Assembly (NCBI GenBank): GCA_025355875.1
Contig: JANXYV010000036.1
Coordinates: forward strand, 1-40,877
Direction of reading: 5' to 3'
Source: Prolixibacteraceae bacterium
GTDB lineage: Bacteria; Bacteroidota; Bacteroidia; Bacteroidales; Prolixibacteraceae
DNA length: 40,877 nt
The position numbers and the translations under genes are program-made. The notes beneath the pieces are model-generated. The model was not told where the DNA came from, did no database searches, and was given only the letters and a program-made list of their open reading frames with translations. Positions 14,842 through 23,840 of the stretch are shown piece after piece. Every line of letters starts with the position of its first letter. Positions within the stretch are counted from its first letter, which is position 1.

Positions 14842-16404
14842 ATGACAAAATTAACTATAAATAATCATCCTATTGAGGTTCAGACCGGTACTTCGGTCTG
14901 GCAGGCAGCACAATCTGCTGGAATCAATATTCCAACGATGTGTTACTTGGAAGAAACTGAACATTTCACCTCATGCATGATTTGCCTGGTGAAAGACGCC
15001 AAAAACGGACGATTTTTTGCGTCCTGTTCTACCCCGGTATTTGAAGGACAGAATGTCATTACCAATGATGAGGAAACCATCGAATCACGGAAAGCAGCGC
15101 TCGAATTGCTGTTGAGCGAACATGTCGGCGATTGCGAAGCCCCATGCCAGTTGGTTTGTCCGGCACACATGAATATTCCGCTGATGAACCGCCTCATTGC
15201 CAAAGGTGATTTTGCCAAAGCTTTGGAAGTGGCTAAACGCGACATAGCTTTACCTTCCATTCTCGGACGAATTTGTCCGGCTCCCTGCGAGGCCGGTTGC
15301 CGCCGCAAACAGGTAGACGAAGCTGTTTCGATTTGTTTGCTGAAACGATTTGTTGGCGACGAAGATTTGAAAAGTGAAAGTCCTTATCAGCCGCCAAAGG
15401 CCGAACTTTCAGGCAAAAAAGTTGCCATAATTGGATCCGGTCCAGCCGGATTAGCCGCTGCATATTACCTTCAGCAAAAAGGTCATCAGTCGGTAATTTT
15501 CGAAAAAAATAGCAAGGCTGGTGGCGAGTTGCTTCATATTGATCAGGAAATTTTACCAGCTGAAATCATTGATCAGGAGGTGACTCAAATTGTAGCAACC
15601 GGTGTTCAGATTCGCCTGAATGAAACGATTGATGATAGGCGTTTTGCTGAATTGCAAAGTGAATTTGATGTTATTTTGCTCGCTAGCGGAACGATTCCGG
15701 AAGGAAGTTCTGCATTCGGACTCAAGACGACCAAGGCTGGAATTTCTGTTGATAAAACCAGCTATATGACTTCAAATCCCAAAGTTTTTGCGGTTGGAAA
15801 CTCGCTGCGTGCGTCGAAACTCGCCGTGCGTTCAGTTGGTCAGGGAAAGGAGGTGGCAACTGTCATCGATCATTTCTTCAGAAATTCAGAAGTTACCGGA
15901 TTTCCAGAGAGATTCAATTCGAAATTCGGGAGATTGGCTGAAACTGAGTTTATTCAGTACCAAAAAGATTCAGAAGCCGCTCCACGCCAACAAGCAGATC
16001 ATTCAGGATTTTCCAAAGAAGCTGCCATTCGTGAAGCAAAACGCTGCATGCACTGCGATTGCCGCAACCCCGAATCCTGTGTATTGCGAGAACTATCCGA
16101 CCGATATCATGCCGTTCAGAAACGTTTCCAAAGCGAAGAACGTTTCAAGGTTGAAAAATTTATTCACCGTGAAGGCATTGTTTATGAACCCAATAAGTGC
16201 ATCAAATGTGGCATCTGCATTCGTTTGACCAGGCAACATCAGGAAGAATTTGGATTTACGTTTATTGGTCGTGGATTTGATGTGAAGGTAGGCGTTCCGT
16301 TCAACGAAAGTATCCAGAAAGGACTCGAAAAGACAGCCAAAATCGTTGCAATTGCTTGTCCAACGGGAGCATTGGCCATGTTTGAAACTGAGGAACAGAT
16401 TTGA
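14842..16404 (+). CDS. 2Fe-2S / GltD-like FAD iron-sulfur flavoprotein
   Basis: The 520-residue protein begins with a plant-type/NuoG-like [2Fe-2S] domain (Cys34, 45, 48, 62). A His/Cys cluster segment follows (His94, Cys98, 102, 106) and a GltD/Fer4_20 motif (Cys142, 146, 150). The FAD Rossmann motif is VAIIGSGPAGLAAAYYL (192-208), closed by KVFAVGN (311-317). GltD and NfnB carry a second, NAD(P)-binding Rossmann domain between these points. Only about 30 residues separate LLASG from KVFAVGN here, so it seems missing. The C-terminus has cysteines 399, 402, 404, 410 and 450, 453, 456, 503. It probably exchanges electrons with the NuoEF-like protein, which would supply the NAD(H) site. The acceptor, a ferredoxin or other partner, is unknown. 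Confidence 0.87.
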   Translation: MTKLTINNHPIEVQTGTSVWQAAQSAGINIPTMCYLEETEHFTSCMICLVKDAKNGRFFASCSTPVFEGQNVITNDEETIESRKAALELLLSEHVGDCEAPCQLVCPAHMNIPLMNRLIAKGDFAKALEVAKRDIALPSILGRICPAPCEAGCRRKQVDEAVSICLLKRFVGDEDLKSESPYQPPKAELSGKKVAIIGSGPAGLAAAYYLQQKGHQSVIFEKNSKAGGELLHIDQEILPAEIIDQEVTQIVATGVQIRLNETIDDRRFAELQSEFDVILLASGTIPEGSSAFGLKTTKAGISVDKTSYMTSNPKVFAVGNSLRASKLAVRSVGQGKEVATVIDHFFRNSEVTGFPERFNSKFGRLAETEFIQYQKDSEAAPRQQADHSGFSKEAAIREAKRCMHCDCRNPESCVLRELSDRYHAVQKRFQSEERFKVEKFIHREGIVYEPNKCIKCGICIRLTRQHQEEFGFTFIGRGFDVKVGVPFNESIQKGLEKTAKIVAIACPTGALAMFETEEQI

Positions 16405-16528
16405 CCAACTTTTAAAAACTGTATGAAAAATGATACAAAATCTTCCAATCACTTTATTAGCTTTTTGAGTAAACATTTATGTAAATTTAGATCCTGCAAA
16501 ACTGAATACTGAATCTTAATCGTGAATT

Positions 16529-19500
16529 ATGGAAACGTCGGCAAAACCAGTATTTTATTCAATAAACTCATCCAGATGGAAACGATTTTTGTGGGTGGTT
16601 AAAATTCTTTCGGTCTTCGCGGCGATAGGGGTCGGATGTATTATGTTTTCCTTGTTTCACAAACAGGTTTTTAAACTTCCAACGCTTCGGGAGCACTTGA
16701 TGCTGGCCCAAAAGGAAGGACTCAAGTACAAAAGTGCCGACGTAAAAGCCGCCGAAAACGAATATTTTGTGAAATTGGCGAAAGAAGCCAGAATCAGGAA
16801 GGAGCATAATTTTTACAAAAAAGATAAAGTTATTCCCGGCGAGATAAAAAAATATACTCCGGTACGTGCCGGATTTTACGTCAACTGGGATATTCAGTCC
16901 AGATATTCGCTCGACCAGGATGCTTCAAAAATGAATATGATCCTTCCTGAATGGCTCTCTATTCAGGATACTTCCGAAGAAATTGTGGCCGAAATTGACC
17001 TTCCGGCACTCGAAATCATGCGACGTAACCACCTTGCCGTTGTGCCCATGTTATCCAATAGCAATAAGGATGTCTGGAACTCCAAAAATCTTCACCGCAT
17101 CATCACATCTCCTGAACGTCGTACCCGGCTTATTAATAACCTGATTAAAATACTGGATACCTATAAATTTAACGGGGTAAATATTGACTTCGAGGATTTA
17201 ACCTATGAAAAAACGGATGAATATCTGGTGATCTTCATGAAAGAATTGCATCAGCAGTTAAGCCGGAGGAATTATTTGGTAACCCAGGATGTTGCGCCTT
17301 TTAACGAAGACTACAACGTGGCAGAACTGGCAAAGTATAACGATTTCCTTTTTCTGATGGCCTACGATCAGCATAATTCAACGACCGAGGCTGGTCCGGT
17401 TGCGGCACAGCTATGGCTGGAAGCGGGTTTGGGCGAACTCTGTAATAAAGTTCCATCCGATAAAGTGGTGGTATGTGTCGCCGCATTTGGCTACGACTGG
17501 GAAGACGGCTTTCAGGGAGAGGATGTGACTTATCAGGAAGCCATTTCTACAGCGCTCGATAGTGAGGGAAAGGTGAAATTCGACAATAATACCTACAACC
17601 TCGATTATTCCTACTCGGATGACAATGACAAAACACATCACGTTTATTTTGCTGATGCGGCAACCGCATACAATGCGATGCGGGCGGCTGCAGATTTCGA
17701 AACTTCCGGAGTGGCCATATGGCGGCTGGGATCTGAAGATCCGCGATTGTGGAAGTTTTACCACCTCGATCTTTCCGTAAAAACCTTGAGCACAAGTCCT
17801 TTTGACGTGAATTATCTCCAAAAAGAACAATCCTCATACAGTGTGGATTATGTCGGCGCAGGCGAAATCCTGAATATCCAATCTGTTCCTCATCCGGGCA
17901 AATTCAGTATTGATTATGACAGGGCTGACAACCTTGTGGCAGAGGAAGAATATCTCAGTTTACCTTCAGGCTATGTAATCAATAAAGCAGGTGAAAATAA
18001 GGGAAAGATTGTGCTGACCTTTGACGATGGTCCTGACGAGCGATTCACTCCGCGCATTCTGGATATTCTCCATAAGTACAAGGTTCCTGCGGTATTTTTT
18101 ATCACCGGGGTTAACGCGGAACAAAATCTGCCACTGGTTCAGCGAATCTACCGGGAAGGACATGAAATCGGAAATCACACCTTCCTACACCCGAATCTGG
18201 AACTGGTATCCGACGATCGCCTTAAACTGGAGCTGCGTTCTACCGGATATATCATCGAAAGTTTAACCGGTCATGCGACTACATTTTTCAGACCACCCTA
18301 TAATACCGATGCGGAGCCGACCAGCCCGATACAAATCAGTCCCATTTATACCGCCAAAGAAGAAGGATATTTGACGATTGGTTCCTCGATCGATCCGCGC
18401 GACTGGGAAGAAGGAGTTTCTTCGGATAGCATTGTTACCCGAGCGATTCGCGAGCAAAAACTGGGAAATATCATGCTCATGCACGATGCCGGTGGTGAAC
18501 GTGAATCGACGGTTGGCGCCTTGCCCGGGATCATTGAATATTACCAGTCACATGGTTATCAGTTTGTTAGTCTGGCCAGCCTAATGAATAAGAAACGTGA
18601 TGATGTGATGCCTCAGGCGGTCGGTTCCTTCGACAAATATCTTCAGTCGGCTGATGCGACCGTATTTAAATCGGGGTATTATTTCAACCGGATTGTATCG
18701 GCTATTTTCTTCCTCGCAATGATCCTTTCGCTTTTAAAAATAATGAGTATTGCTATTTTGGCGATCCGGCAAAGAAGAAAATCAAAACGAAGAGCGGCCC
18801 AATTGCCCACAATAACTGAACACAAAGTAAGTATCATCGTTCCGGGATACAATGAAGAAATTACTGCCCCAAAAACTGTTGAAAATCTGCTGCTTTCCGA
18901 CTATCCCGATATCGAAATCGTTTTTGTTGACGATGGTTCGAAAGACAATACCTATAAAAACATCCATGCGCTCTACGGAAATCATCCGAAAGTAAAAGTG
19001 CTGACCAAAGTCAACGGAGGAAAAGCTTCGGCCCTGAATTACGGGATTGGATTTGCTTCAGGAGATATTCTGGTGTGCATCGATGCGGATACGGTTCTCC
19101 TTCCTGATGCAATTTCAAGAATGGTGGCCAGTTTTGATGATCCTAAAGTTGCCGCTGTGGCCGGAAACGTAAAGGTTGGAAATCGGATCAATCTGCTGAC
19201 TCGCTGGCAGGCAATCGAATACATCACAAGTCAGAATTTCGACCGCCGTGCCTACGAAGCTGTCAATGCCATTATGGTGGTACCTGGTGCCATAGGAGCC
19301 TTCAGGCGCGATGCTGTTCAAAAAGTTGGGATGTTTACTACCGATACGCTTGCTGAGGATTGTGACCTTACCTTGCGTCTGCTGGAAGCGGGTTACAAGG
19401 TACGAACCTGCAACGAAGCGATGGCTTTTACCGAAGTGCCAGAAACCTTGCACATGTTAATGAAACAGCGCTTCCGCTGGACCTTTGGAATTATGCAGTC

Positions 19501-19900
19501 GTTCTGGAAGCATCGTGGCAACCTGTTTGTGCGAAGAAATCCAAATTTAGGTTGGGTGGTTCTGCCTAATATCCTGATCTTCCAGCTCATTTTACCGCTG
19601 TTGTCGCCATTGGTCGACCTGACTCTGATTTTCTCCTTGTTCATGCCGAAAGGTGAAATTATTGCCTTGCTTTATTTTGGATATTATTTTCTGGATATGG
19701 GCATTTCTGCTCTTGCTTTCCACTTCGACGGCGAAAAATTTACGCTGCGCGAAGCCGGTAATCTGTTCCTGCAAAGGATCATTTATCGTCAGCTGTTATG
19801 GTATGTCCTGGTAAAGGGTTATCTGCGTGCCATGAAAGGTGAACTGGAAGCCTGGGGTTTCCTCAAACGGACCGGCAGTGTGGAAATGGCAGTGAAATAA
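16529..19900 (+). CDS. trifunctional GH18 / polysaccharide deacetylase / processive GT2 membrane protein
   Basis: The 1123-residue protein has an N-terminal membrane anchor (about 17-38). A GH18-type domain has GVNIDFE with acid Glu222. A NodB polysaccharide deacetylase domain has TFDDGPD (Asp499/Asp500) and HTFLH (His550/His554). A helix near 715-738 leads to a GT2 synthase with DDGS (801), DAD (852-854), ED (943-944) and QRFRW (980-984), and C-terminal transmembrane helices follow. The QxxRW motif marks processive synthases of beta-linked polymers such as PNAG, chitin, cellulose and hyaluronan. The fusion likely makes, deacetylates and trims an amino-sugar exopolysaccharide, combining roles that PgaC and PgaB split in E. 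coli. All catalytic residues I looked for are intact. Confidence 0.92.
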   Translation: METSAKPVFYSINSSRWKRFLWVVKILSVFAAIGVGCIMFSLFHKQVFKLPTLREHLMLAQKEGLKYKSADVKAAENEYFVKLAKEARIRKEHNFYKKDKVIPGEIKKYTPVRAGFYVNWDIQSRYSLDQDASKMNMILPEWLSIQDTSEEIVAEIDLPALEIMRRNHLAVVPMLSNSNKDVWNSKNLHRIITSPERRTRLINNLIKILDTYKFNGVNIDFEDLTYEKTDEYLVIFMKELHQQLSRRNYLVTQDVAPFNEDYNVAELAKYNDFLFLMAYDQHNSTTEAGPVAAQLWLEAGLGELCNKVPSDKVVVCVAAFGYDWEDGFQGEDVTYQEAISTALDSEGKVKFDNNTYNLDYSYSDDNDKTHHVYFADAATAYNAMRAAADFETSGVAIWRLGSEDPRLWKFYHLDLSVKTLSTSPFDVNYLQKEQSSYSVDYVGAGEILNIQSVPHPGKFSIDYDRADNLVAEEEYLSLPSGYVINKAGENKGKIVLTFDDGPDERFTPRILDILHKYKVPAVFFITGVNAEQNLPLVQRIYREGHEIGNHTFLHPNLELVSDDRLKLELRSTGYIIESLTGHATTFFRPPYNTDAEPTSPIQISPIYTAKEEGYLTIGSSIDPRDWEEGVSSDSIVTRAIREQKLGNIMLMHDAGGERESTVGALPGIIEYYQSHGYQFVSLASLMNKKRDDVMPQAVGSFDKYLQSADATVFKSGYYFNRIVSAIFFLAMILSLLKIMSIAILAIRQRRKSKRRAAQLPTITEHKVSIIVPGYNEEITAPKTVENLLLSDYPDIEIVFVDDGSKDNTYKNIHALYGNHPKVKVLTKVNGGKASALNYGIGFASGDILVCIDADTVLLPDAISRMVASFDDPKVAAVAGNVKVGNRINLLTRWQAIEYITSQNFDRRAYEAVNAIMVVPGAIGAFRRDAVQKVGMFTTDTLAEDCDLTLRLLEAGYKVRTCNEAMAFTEVPETLHMLMKQRFRWTFGIMQSFWKHRGNLFVRRNPNLGWVVLPNILIFQLILPLLSPLVDLTLIFSLFMPKGEIIALLYFGYYFLDMGISALAFHFDGEKFTLREAGNLFLQRIIYRQLLWYVLVKGYLRAMKGELEAWGFLKRTGSVEMAVK

Positions 19901-19916
19901 GCCAATAGATTTAAAA

Positions 19917-19924
19917 TATTTTTG
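19917..19924 (+). promoter_or_regulatory. candidate -7 box for the propeller gene at 19956
   Basis: TATTTTTG fits the Bacteroidota -7 consensus TAnnTTTG and lies 31 bases before the ATG. No good -33 TTTG is seen at the normal distance, so this is tentative. Confidence 0.35.
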
Positions 19925-19955
19925 ATTTGGTGCAAGACCAAAACATAAAAACGAT

Positions 19956-21059
19956 ATGAGAATTTATCAAATAATAGTTATTCAGTTTTTCTATTTCATG
20001 TGCCTGACTGCATCTGCCCAACCCTGGACCATCTTCCGCGGAAATCAGCAGCTTTCAGGAACAACTTCAGCCAATCTTCCGGAGAAACTGAAGCTGCTTT
20101 CTTCCTTTCAAACGGGCGACGATATTAAGGCATCGCCGGTAGTAGATGGTCAAACCATTTTCTGCGGATCGACCGACGGAACCATGTATGCCATTGATTT
20201 CGAAGGAAAACTGAAATGGAAGTTTGTGTCGGGCAATTCAATTGAAGCGCCGGCGCTGGTAATGAATGGTTCGGTTTTGTTTGGTCAGCTTGACGGATTA
20301 TTTTACCGGCTCGACGAGAAAACCGGCAAGCAAATCTGGAAATATAAAACCGACAACCAGATCATGGGTTCAGCCAACTGGCTGAAAATCGGGGGCCAGG
20401 TTCGGCTGTTTGTCGGAAGTTACGATTATAACCTCCATTGCTTCGGGTTTGTGATGGGCGACAGCATCTGGCGCTACGAATCGGATAATTACATCAATGG
20501 TGCACCGGCGGTTTACGGCAAGAATGCCGTTTTTGGCGGTTGCGACGGTTTTTTACATCTGGTGAACATCGAAACCGGAAAGGTGTTTAAAAAGATTAAA
20601 TTGGAAACATACATCGCTTCTTCTCCGGTTATCGACAGCAAATTTGCTTATGTCGGTGATTACGAAGGAAAGTTTTTTTGTATCGATCTGGATGCCGGGA
20701 TAATTGCATGGAAATATCATGAAAAAGATAAAAACCTGCCGTTTATAGCGTCTCCGGCCCTGAGCGGGAATTTTGTCGTGATCGGAAATCAGGATAAGTT
20801 TATCTACTGTTTTGATAAAAGTTCGGGGAAAATCGTCTGGAAGGTAAAAACCAGCAACCGGGTAGAGTCGTCATCAGTCATTGCTTCCGGAAAAATAATC
20901 ACTGGAACCATGGATGGAATGCTCTATATTCATGACCTGAAAACCGGGGCTGAACTTTGGAAGTACGAACTGGGAAGCCCGATTATTGGCAGTCCGGCAG
21001 TCGTTTCAGGAAAGATTATTGTTGGGGCTGGGGATGGAAGGATTTATATTTTTGGATAA
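19956..21059 (+). CDS. secreted PQQ-type (BamB-like) beta-propeller protein
   Basis: The 367-residue protein has a signal peptide ending near TASAQ, then WTIFRGNQQLSG. At least six regular blades carry the motif of conserved Gly-Thr-Met-Tyr-Ala-Ile-Asp then GKLKWK (FEGKLKWKF, KTGKQIWKY, ETGKVFKK, SSGKIVWKV, KTGAELWKY). It is smaller and more regular than the redox-cluster propellers and closer to generic BamB/PQQ-repeat proteins. It lies 55 bases after the polysaccharide synthase gene, so it may belong to that envelope function rather than the redox cluster. No catalytic residues can be named. Confidence 0.88.
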   Translation: MRIYQIIVIQFFYFMCLTASAQPWTIFRGNQQLSGTTSANLPEKLKLLSSFQTGDDIKASPVVDGQTIFCGSTDGTMYAIDFEGKLKWKFVSGNSIEAPALVMNGSVLFGQLDGLFYRLDEKTGKQIWKYKTDNQIMGSANWLKIGGQVRLFVGSYDYNLHCFGFVMGDSIWRYESDNYINGAPAVYGKNAVFGGCDGFLHLVNIETGKVFKKIKLETYIASSPVIDSKFAYVGDYEGKFFCIDLDAGIIAWKYHEKDKNLPFIASPALSGNFVVIGNQDKFIYCFDKSSGKIVWKVKTSNRVESSSVIASGKIITGTMDGMLYIHDLKTGAELWKYELGSPIIGSPAVVSGKIIVGAGDGRIYIFG

Positions 21060-21061
21060 CA

Positions 21062-21095
21062 GGCTCCCCCAAACCCCCTCTAAAGGAGGGGGCTT
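21062..21095. repeat. GC-rich palindromic spacer repeat
   Basis: GGCTCCCCCAAACCCCCTC, a TAAA loop and GGAGGGGGCTTA form a long imperfect hairpin directly after the propeller stop at 21059. It belongs to the same shape class as 8774-8805 and may serve as a transcription end. Confidence 0.55.
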
Positions 21096-21157
21096 AAAAA
21101 TTGCATTTAATTTTAGTTAATGTTTAATAATATATCAACCACGAAGCTGTTCTTTCT

Positions 21158-21210
21158 CCCTCCCCTTCGGGGAGGGTTGGGGGTGGGGCCGTGGATTTTG
21201 GAGGGGCTTC
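21158..21210. repeat. GC-rich hairpin and repeat before the GT4 gene
   Basis: CCCTCCCC (21158-21165) pairs perfectly with GGGGAGGG (21169-21176) over a TTC loop. The sequence continues with GTTGGGGGTGGGGCC and GGAGGGGCTTC up to the ATG at 21212. It is an inverted relative of the 21062 element, and the GGAGG inside it sits close to the start codon. Confidence 0.55.
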
Positions 21211-21211
21211 A

Positions 21212-22507
21212 ATGAAAATCGCACACATCATACCGGGTTCTGGCGGCAGTTTTTACTGTGGAAACTGCATGCGCGACAGCAAATTTGTGAAGGCTTTGAA
21301 GGATTTGGGGCACGAAACGATCAAAGTGCCTTTGTATCTACCTATTTTTGAGGATGCACACGATTTGGAAGAAGTGCCGGTATTTTACGGGGCAGTAAAT
21401 CTTTATCTTAAACAACAATTTCCGATTTTCAGGCACATGCCCGTGTTTGTCGAGCATGCTTTAGATTCGAAAAGTGTTCTGGAAATGGCCGCCCGCAAAG
21501 CCGGTTCAACCCGTGCAAAAGGCCTGGAGGAAATGACCATCTCGATGCTCCTGGGAGAAGATGGTAACCAAAAAGTAGAACTCGAACGACTGGTCGATTG
21601 GCTGGCTGATGAGGCCAAACCAGATGTTATTCACCTGTCGAATGCCTTGCTGCTCGGGCTGGCCCACCGCATTAAACAACGAATGGATATTCCCGTGATT
21701 TGTTCGCTTCAGGACGAAGATGTCTGGGTGGATGCCATGACGGATCAATACCGGCAAAAAGTATGGGACTTGATGAGCGAACGTGGAAAAGATGTGGATA
21801 TGTTTATTCCGGTCAGCGATTTTTTTTCGGCTGAGATTCATAAACGCATGGTCATTCCGGAAAGCAAAATGCAAACGGTTCATCTGGGGGTGGATACCGC
21901 CGATTATTCACCCAAATCGATCGCCGAAAAGGAACCAATAATTGGCTATCTCTCGCGGATATGCGAAGAAAACGGACTGGCAGTGCTGGTCGATGCTTAT
22001 ATCATTCTACGGAAGAATACGGCCTATTCGGCGGTAAAGCTAAAAATTACCGGTGGGAAAACGGGCGACGATCTCCAATATATCAGAGAACAAAAACAGA
22101 AAATTTCCAAAGCCGGATTGGCTCAGGACGTATTCTGGGTCGACGAATTTGAAGGTGAGGAAAGGCAAAAATTCTTCAATACGGTCCGCCTGCTATCGGT
22201 ACCTGTATTGAATGGTGAGGCTTTTGGCTTGTATATGCTCGAGGCTATGGCCTCCGGAATTCCGGTGGTTCAACCTGCCTTAGGCGCTTTCCCTGAAGTG
22301 ATTGAAATAAGCGGCGGCGGAACTATCTATTCATCGAACGAGCCACAACAGTTAGCCGATGTGCTTGCTTCATTGATCCTGAACGATCAGAAACTTCAGG
22401 AATTAAGTACCGCCGGGCTCTCCGGAGTAAACGCTCATTTCGACATTCATGCCCAGGCCAAAAAGATGGTGGCAGTGTATGAAAAAATTTTGATAAATAT
22501 TCAGTAG
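21212..22507 (+). CDS. GT4-family glycosyltransferase
   Basis: The 431-residue cytosolic protein has a GT-B fold. The N-terminal nucleotide region starts MKIAHIIPGSGG with a GG loop and two cysteines (YCGNC). The C-terminal domain has the GT4 pattern: KMQTVHLGVDTADYSP, later EAFGLYMLEAMASGIPVV with the E-x7-E catalytic pair, and AFPEVIE. It transfers a sugar from a nucleotide donor; donor and acceptor cannot be read from sequence. I start at ATG 21212 because longer in-frame sequence is the GC-rich spacer repeat. Together with the synthase at 16529 it suggests a surface-glycan locus. The ABC ATPase gene follows after 26 bases. Confidence 0.88.
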   Translation: MKIAHIIPGSGGSFYCGNCMRDSKFVKALKDLGHETIKVPLYLPIFEDAHDLEEVPVFYGAVNLYLKQQFPIFRHMPVFVEHALDSKSVLEMAARKAGSTRAKGLEEMTISMLLGEDGNQKVELERLVDWLADEAKPDVIHLSNALLLGLAHRIKQRMDIPVICSLQDEDVWVDAMTDQYRQKVWDLMSERGKDVDMFIPVSDFFSAEIHKRMVIPESKMQTVHLGVDTADYSPKSIAEKEPIIGYLSRICEENGLAVLVDAYIILRKNTAYSAVKLKITGGKTGDDLQYIREQKQKISKAGLAQDVFWVDEFEGEERQKFFNTVRLLSVPVLNGEAFGLYMLEAMASGIPVVQPALGAFPEVIEISGGGTIYSSNEPQQLADVLASLILNDQKLQELSTAGLSGVNAHFDIHAQAKKMVAVYEKILINIQ

Positions 22508-22533
22508 TCATGACCCATTTATAAATATTCGGA

Positions 22534-23199
22534 ATGCTTCTTAAACTCGGTAAAATATCCAAGTCCTACTCCAAAGACCGCACGATACTTGATCAGCTTG
22601 ATCTGGATGTTAAGTCTGGTGAACGGATTGCCATTGTAGGACCGTCAGGTTCAGGCAAAACAACCCTCTTGAACCTGATCGGTGCTCTGGATCGGCCCGA
22701 TTCAGGCAAAATGTATTTCGAAAATCAGGATTTGTCTGCGTTTTCTGATCAACAACTGGCCAGTTTCCGGAACGAAAAAATCGGGTTTGTTTTCCAATTA
22801 CACCATTTGCTGCCGCAGCTGACACTCCTCGAAAACATACTTTTACCAACCCTGACCAACAAAAAGCTTCAGGGAAAAGAAACCATGGAACGTGCGCAGA
22901 AATTGATAAACCGGATGGGATTGGCCGAAGTGGCTCATCAAAAACCGTCGGAACTTTCGGGAGGCGAATGCCAGCGGACTGCGGTTGCACGGGCATTGAT
23001 CAACCGTCCAAGGTTGATTTTGGCCGACGAACCAACCGGTGCACTCGACCAGAAATCGGCTTTCAACCTGACTGACTTGTTAGTTGAATTGAATCAGGAA
23101 GAAGGAGTTTCCCTGATTGTGGTCACGCACTCGATGGATGTGGCAAACAAAATGGATCGGATCTATAGGCTTGAAAACGGGAAACTGGTTGAATCCTGA
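22534..23199 (+). CDS. ABC transporter ATP-binding protein, LolD/MacB type
   Basis: This 221-residue ATPase has Walker A GPSGSGKT (36-43), Q-loop FVFQLHHLLPQLTLLEN, signature LSGGECQR (141-148), Walker B LILADEP (161-167) and the H-loop VVTHSMD. The sequence groups with LolD/MacB/FtsE-type ATPases, which drive lipoprotein release, macrolide export or mechanotransmission rather than uptake. Its permease is almost certainly the 1077-residue FtsX-like protein at 23841, with a DUF1697 gene lying between them. Start ATG 22534 follows the GT4 gene by 26 bases. Confidence 0.92.
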   Translation: MLLKLGKISKSYSKDRTILDQLDLDVKSGERIAIVGPSGSGKTTLLNLIGALDRPDSGKMYFENQDLSAFSDQQLASFRNEKIGFVFQLHHLLPQLTLLENILLPTLTNKKLQGKETMERAQKLINRMGLAEVAHQKPSELSGGECQRTAVARALINRPRLILADEPTGALDQKSAFNLTDLLVELNQEEGVSLIVVTHSMDVANKMDRIYRLENGKLVES

Positions 23200-23268
23200 T
23201 TATGGAACCACAATAGACACAAAGGACACATAGTTTTTTTAATCTTCAAATTTTCAAATCTTCAAATC

Positions 23269-23817
23269 ATGCGTTACATTTCCATTCTTCGGGGAATCAA
23301 TGTGGGCGGAAACCGGAAAATCCGGATGGCAGACCTGAAAGTGATGTTTGAATCGCTTGGCTTTTCGAATGTGCGAACCTACATTCAAAGCGGAAATGTC
23401 ATTTTTGAATCGGATCAAATGTTATCAACTACTGATCTGGAGAAAAACATTCAGCAGTCGATTTCAGAATCCTTTGGTTTTGATGTGCCGGTAATTGTGC
23501 GAACTGAAGAAGAAATGGCGAAATCCATTGCCAATAATCCGTTCTGGAAGGAAAAAGATGCGGATATTGACCGGCTTCACCTGACTTTTTTGAAGGATTT
23601 GCCCGTTTCGGAAAAGCTCGAGAAGATAAGTAGCTTGGCTTTTCCACCCGATAAATTTGAAATCATTGGGAGAGATGTCTTTATTTTCTGTTCAGCCGGT
23701 TATAGCGATTCAAAACTGACCAATCAGTTTTTCGAAAGCAAACTGGGCGTTCAGGCTACCACCCGAAATTGGAAAACCGTAATGAAATTGCACGAATTAG
23801 TTTTGTTTAATATCTAA
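23269..23817 (+). CDS. DUF1697 family protein
   Basis: The 182-residue cytosolic protein has the full DUF1697 pattern: MRYISILRGINVGGNRKIRM, LKVMFESLGFSNVRTYIQSGNVIF, then VPVIVRTEEEM, and the C-terminal NWKTVMKLHEL. Biochemical function is not established for the family; structures resemble small alpha/beta folds. It is placed between an ABC ATPase and its permease, preceded by a low-complexity stretch (CTTCAAATTTTCAAATC), so it may have been inserted and be unrelated to transport. Confidence 0.9.
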   Translation: MRYISILRGINVGGNRKIRMADLKVMFESLGFSNVRTYIQSGNVIFESDQMLSTTDLEKNIQQSISESFGFDVPVIVRTEEEMAKSIANNPFWKEKDADIDRLHLTFLKDLPVSEKLEKISSLAFPPDKFEIIGRDVFIFCSAGYSDSKLTNQFFESKLGVQATTRNWKTVMKLHELVLFNI

Positions 23818-23840
23818 AATCTAATATCTATTTCAACTGA

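Noticed and set aside
23200-23268. Small regulatory RNA between the ABC ATPase and DUF1697
   Set aside because: It is low-complexity CTTCAAAT-type sequence without stable stem or promoter.
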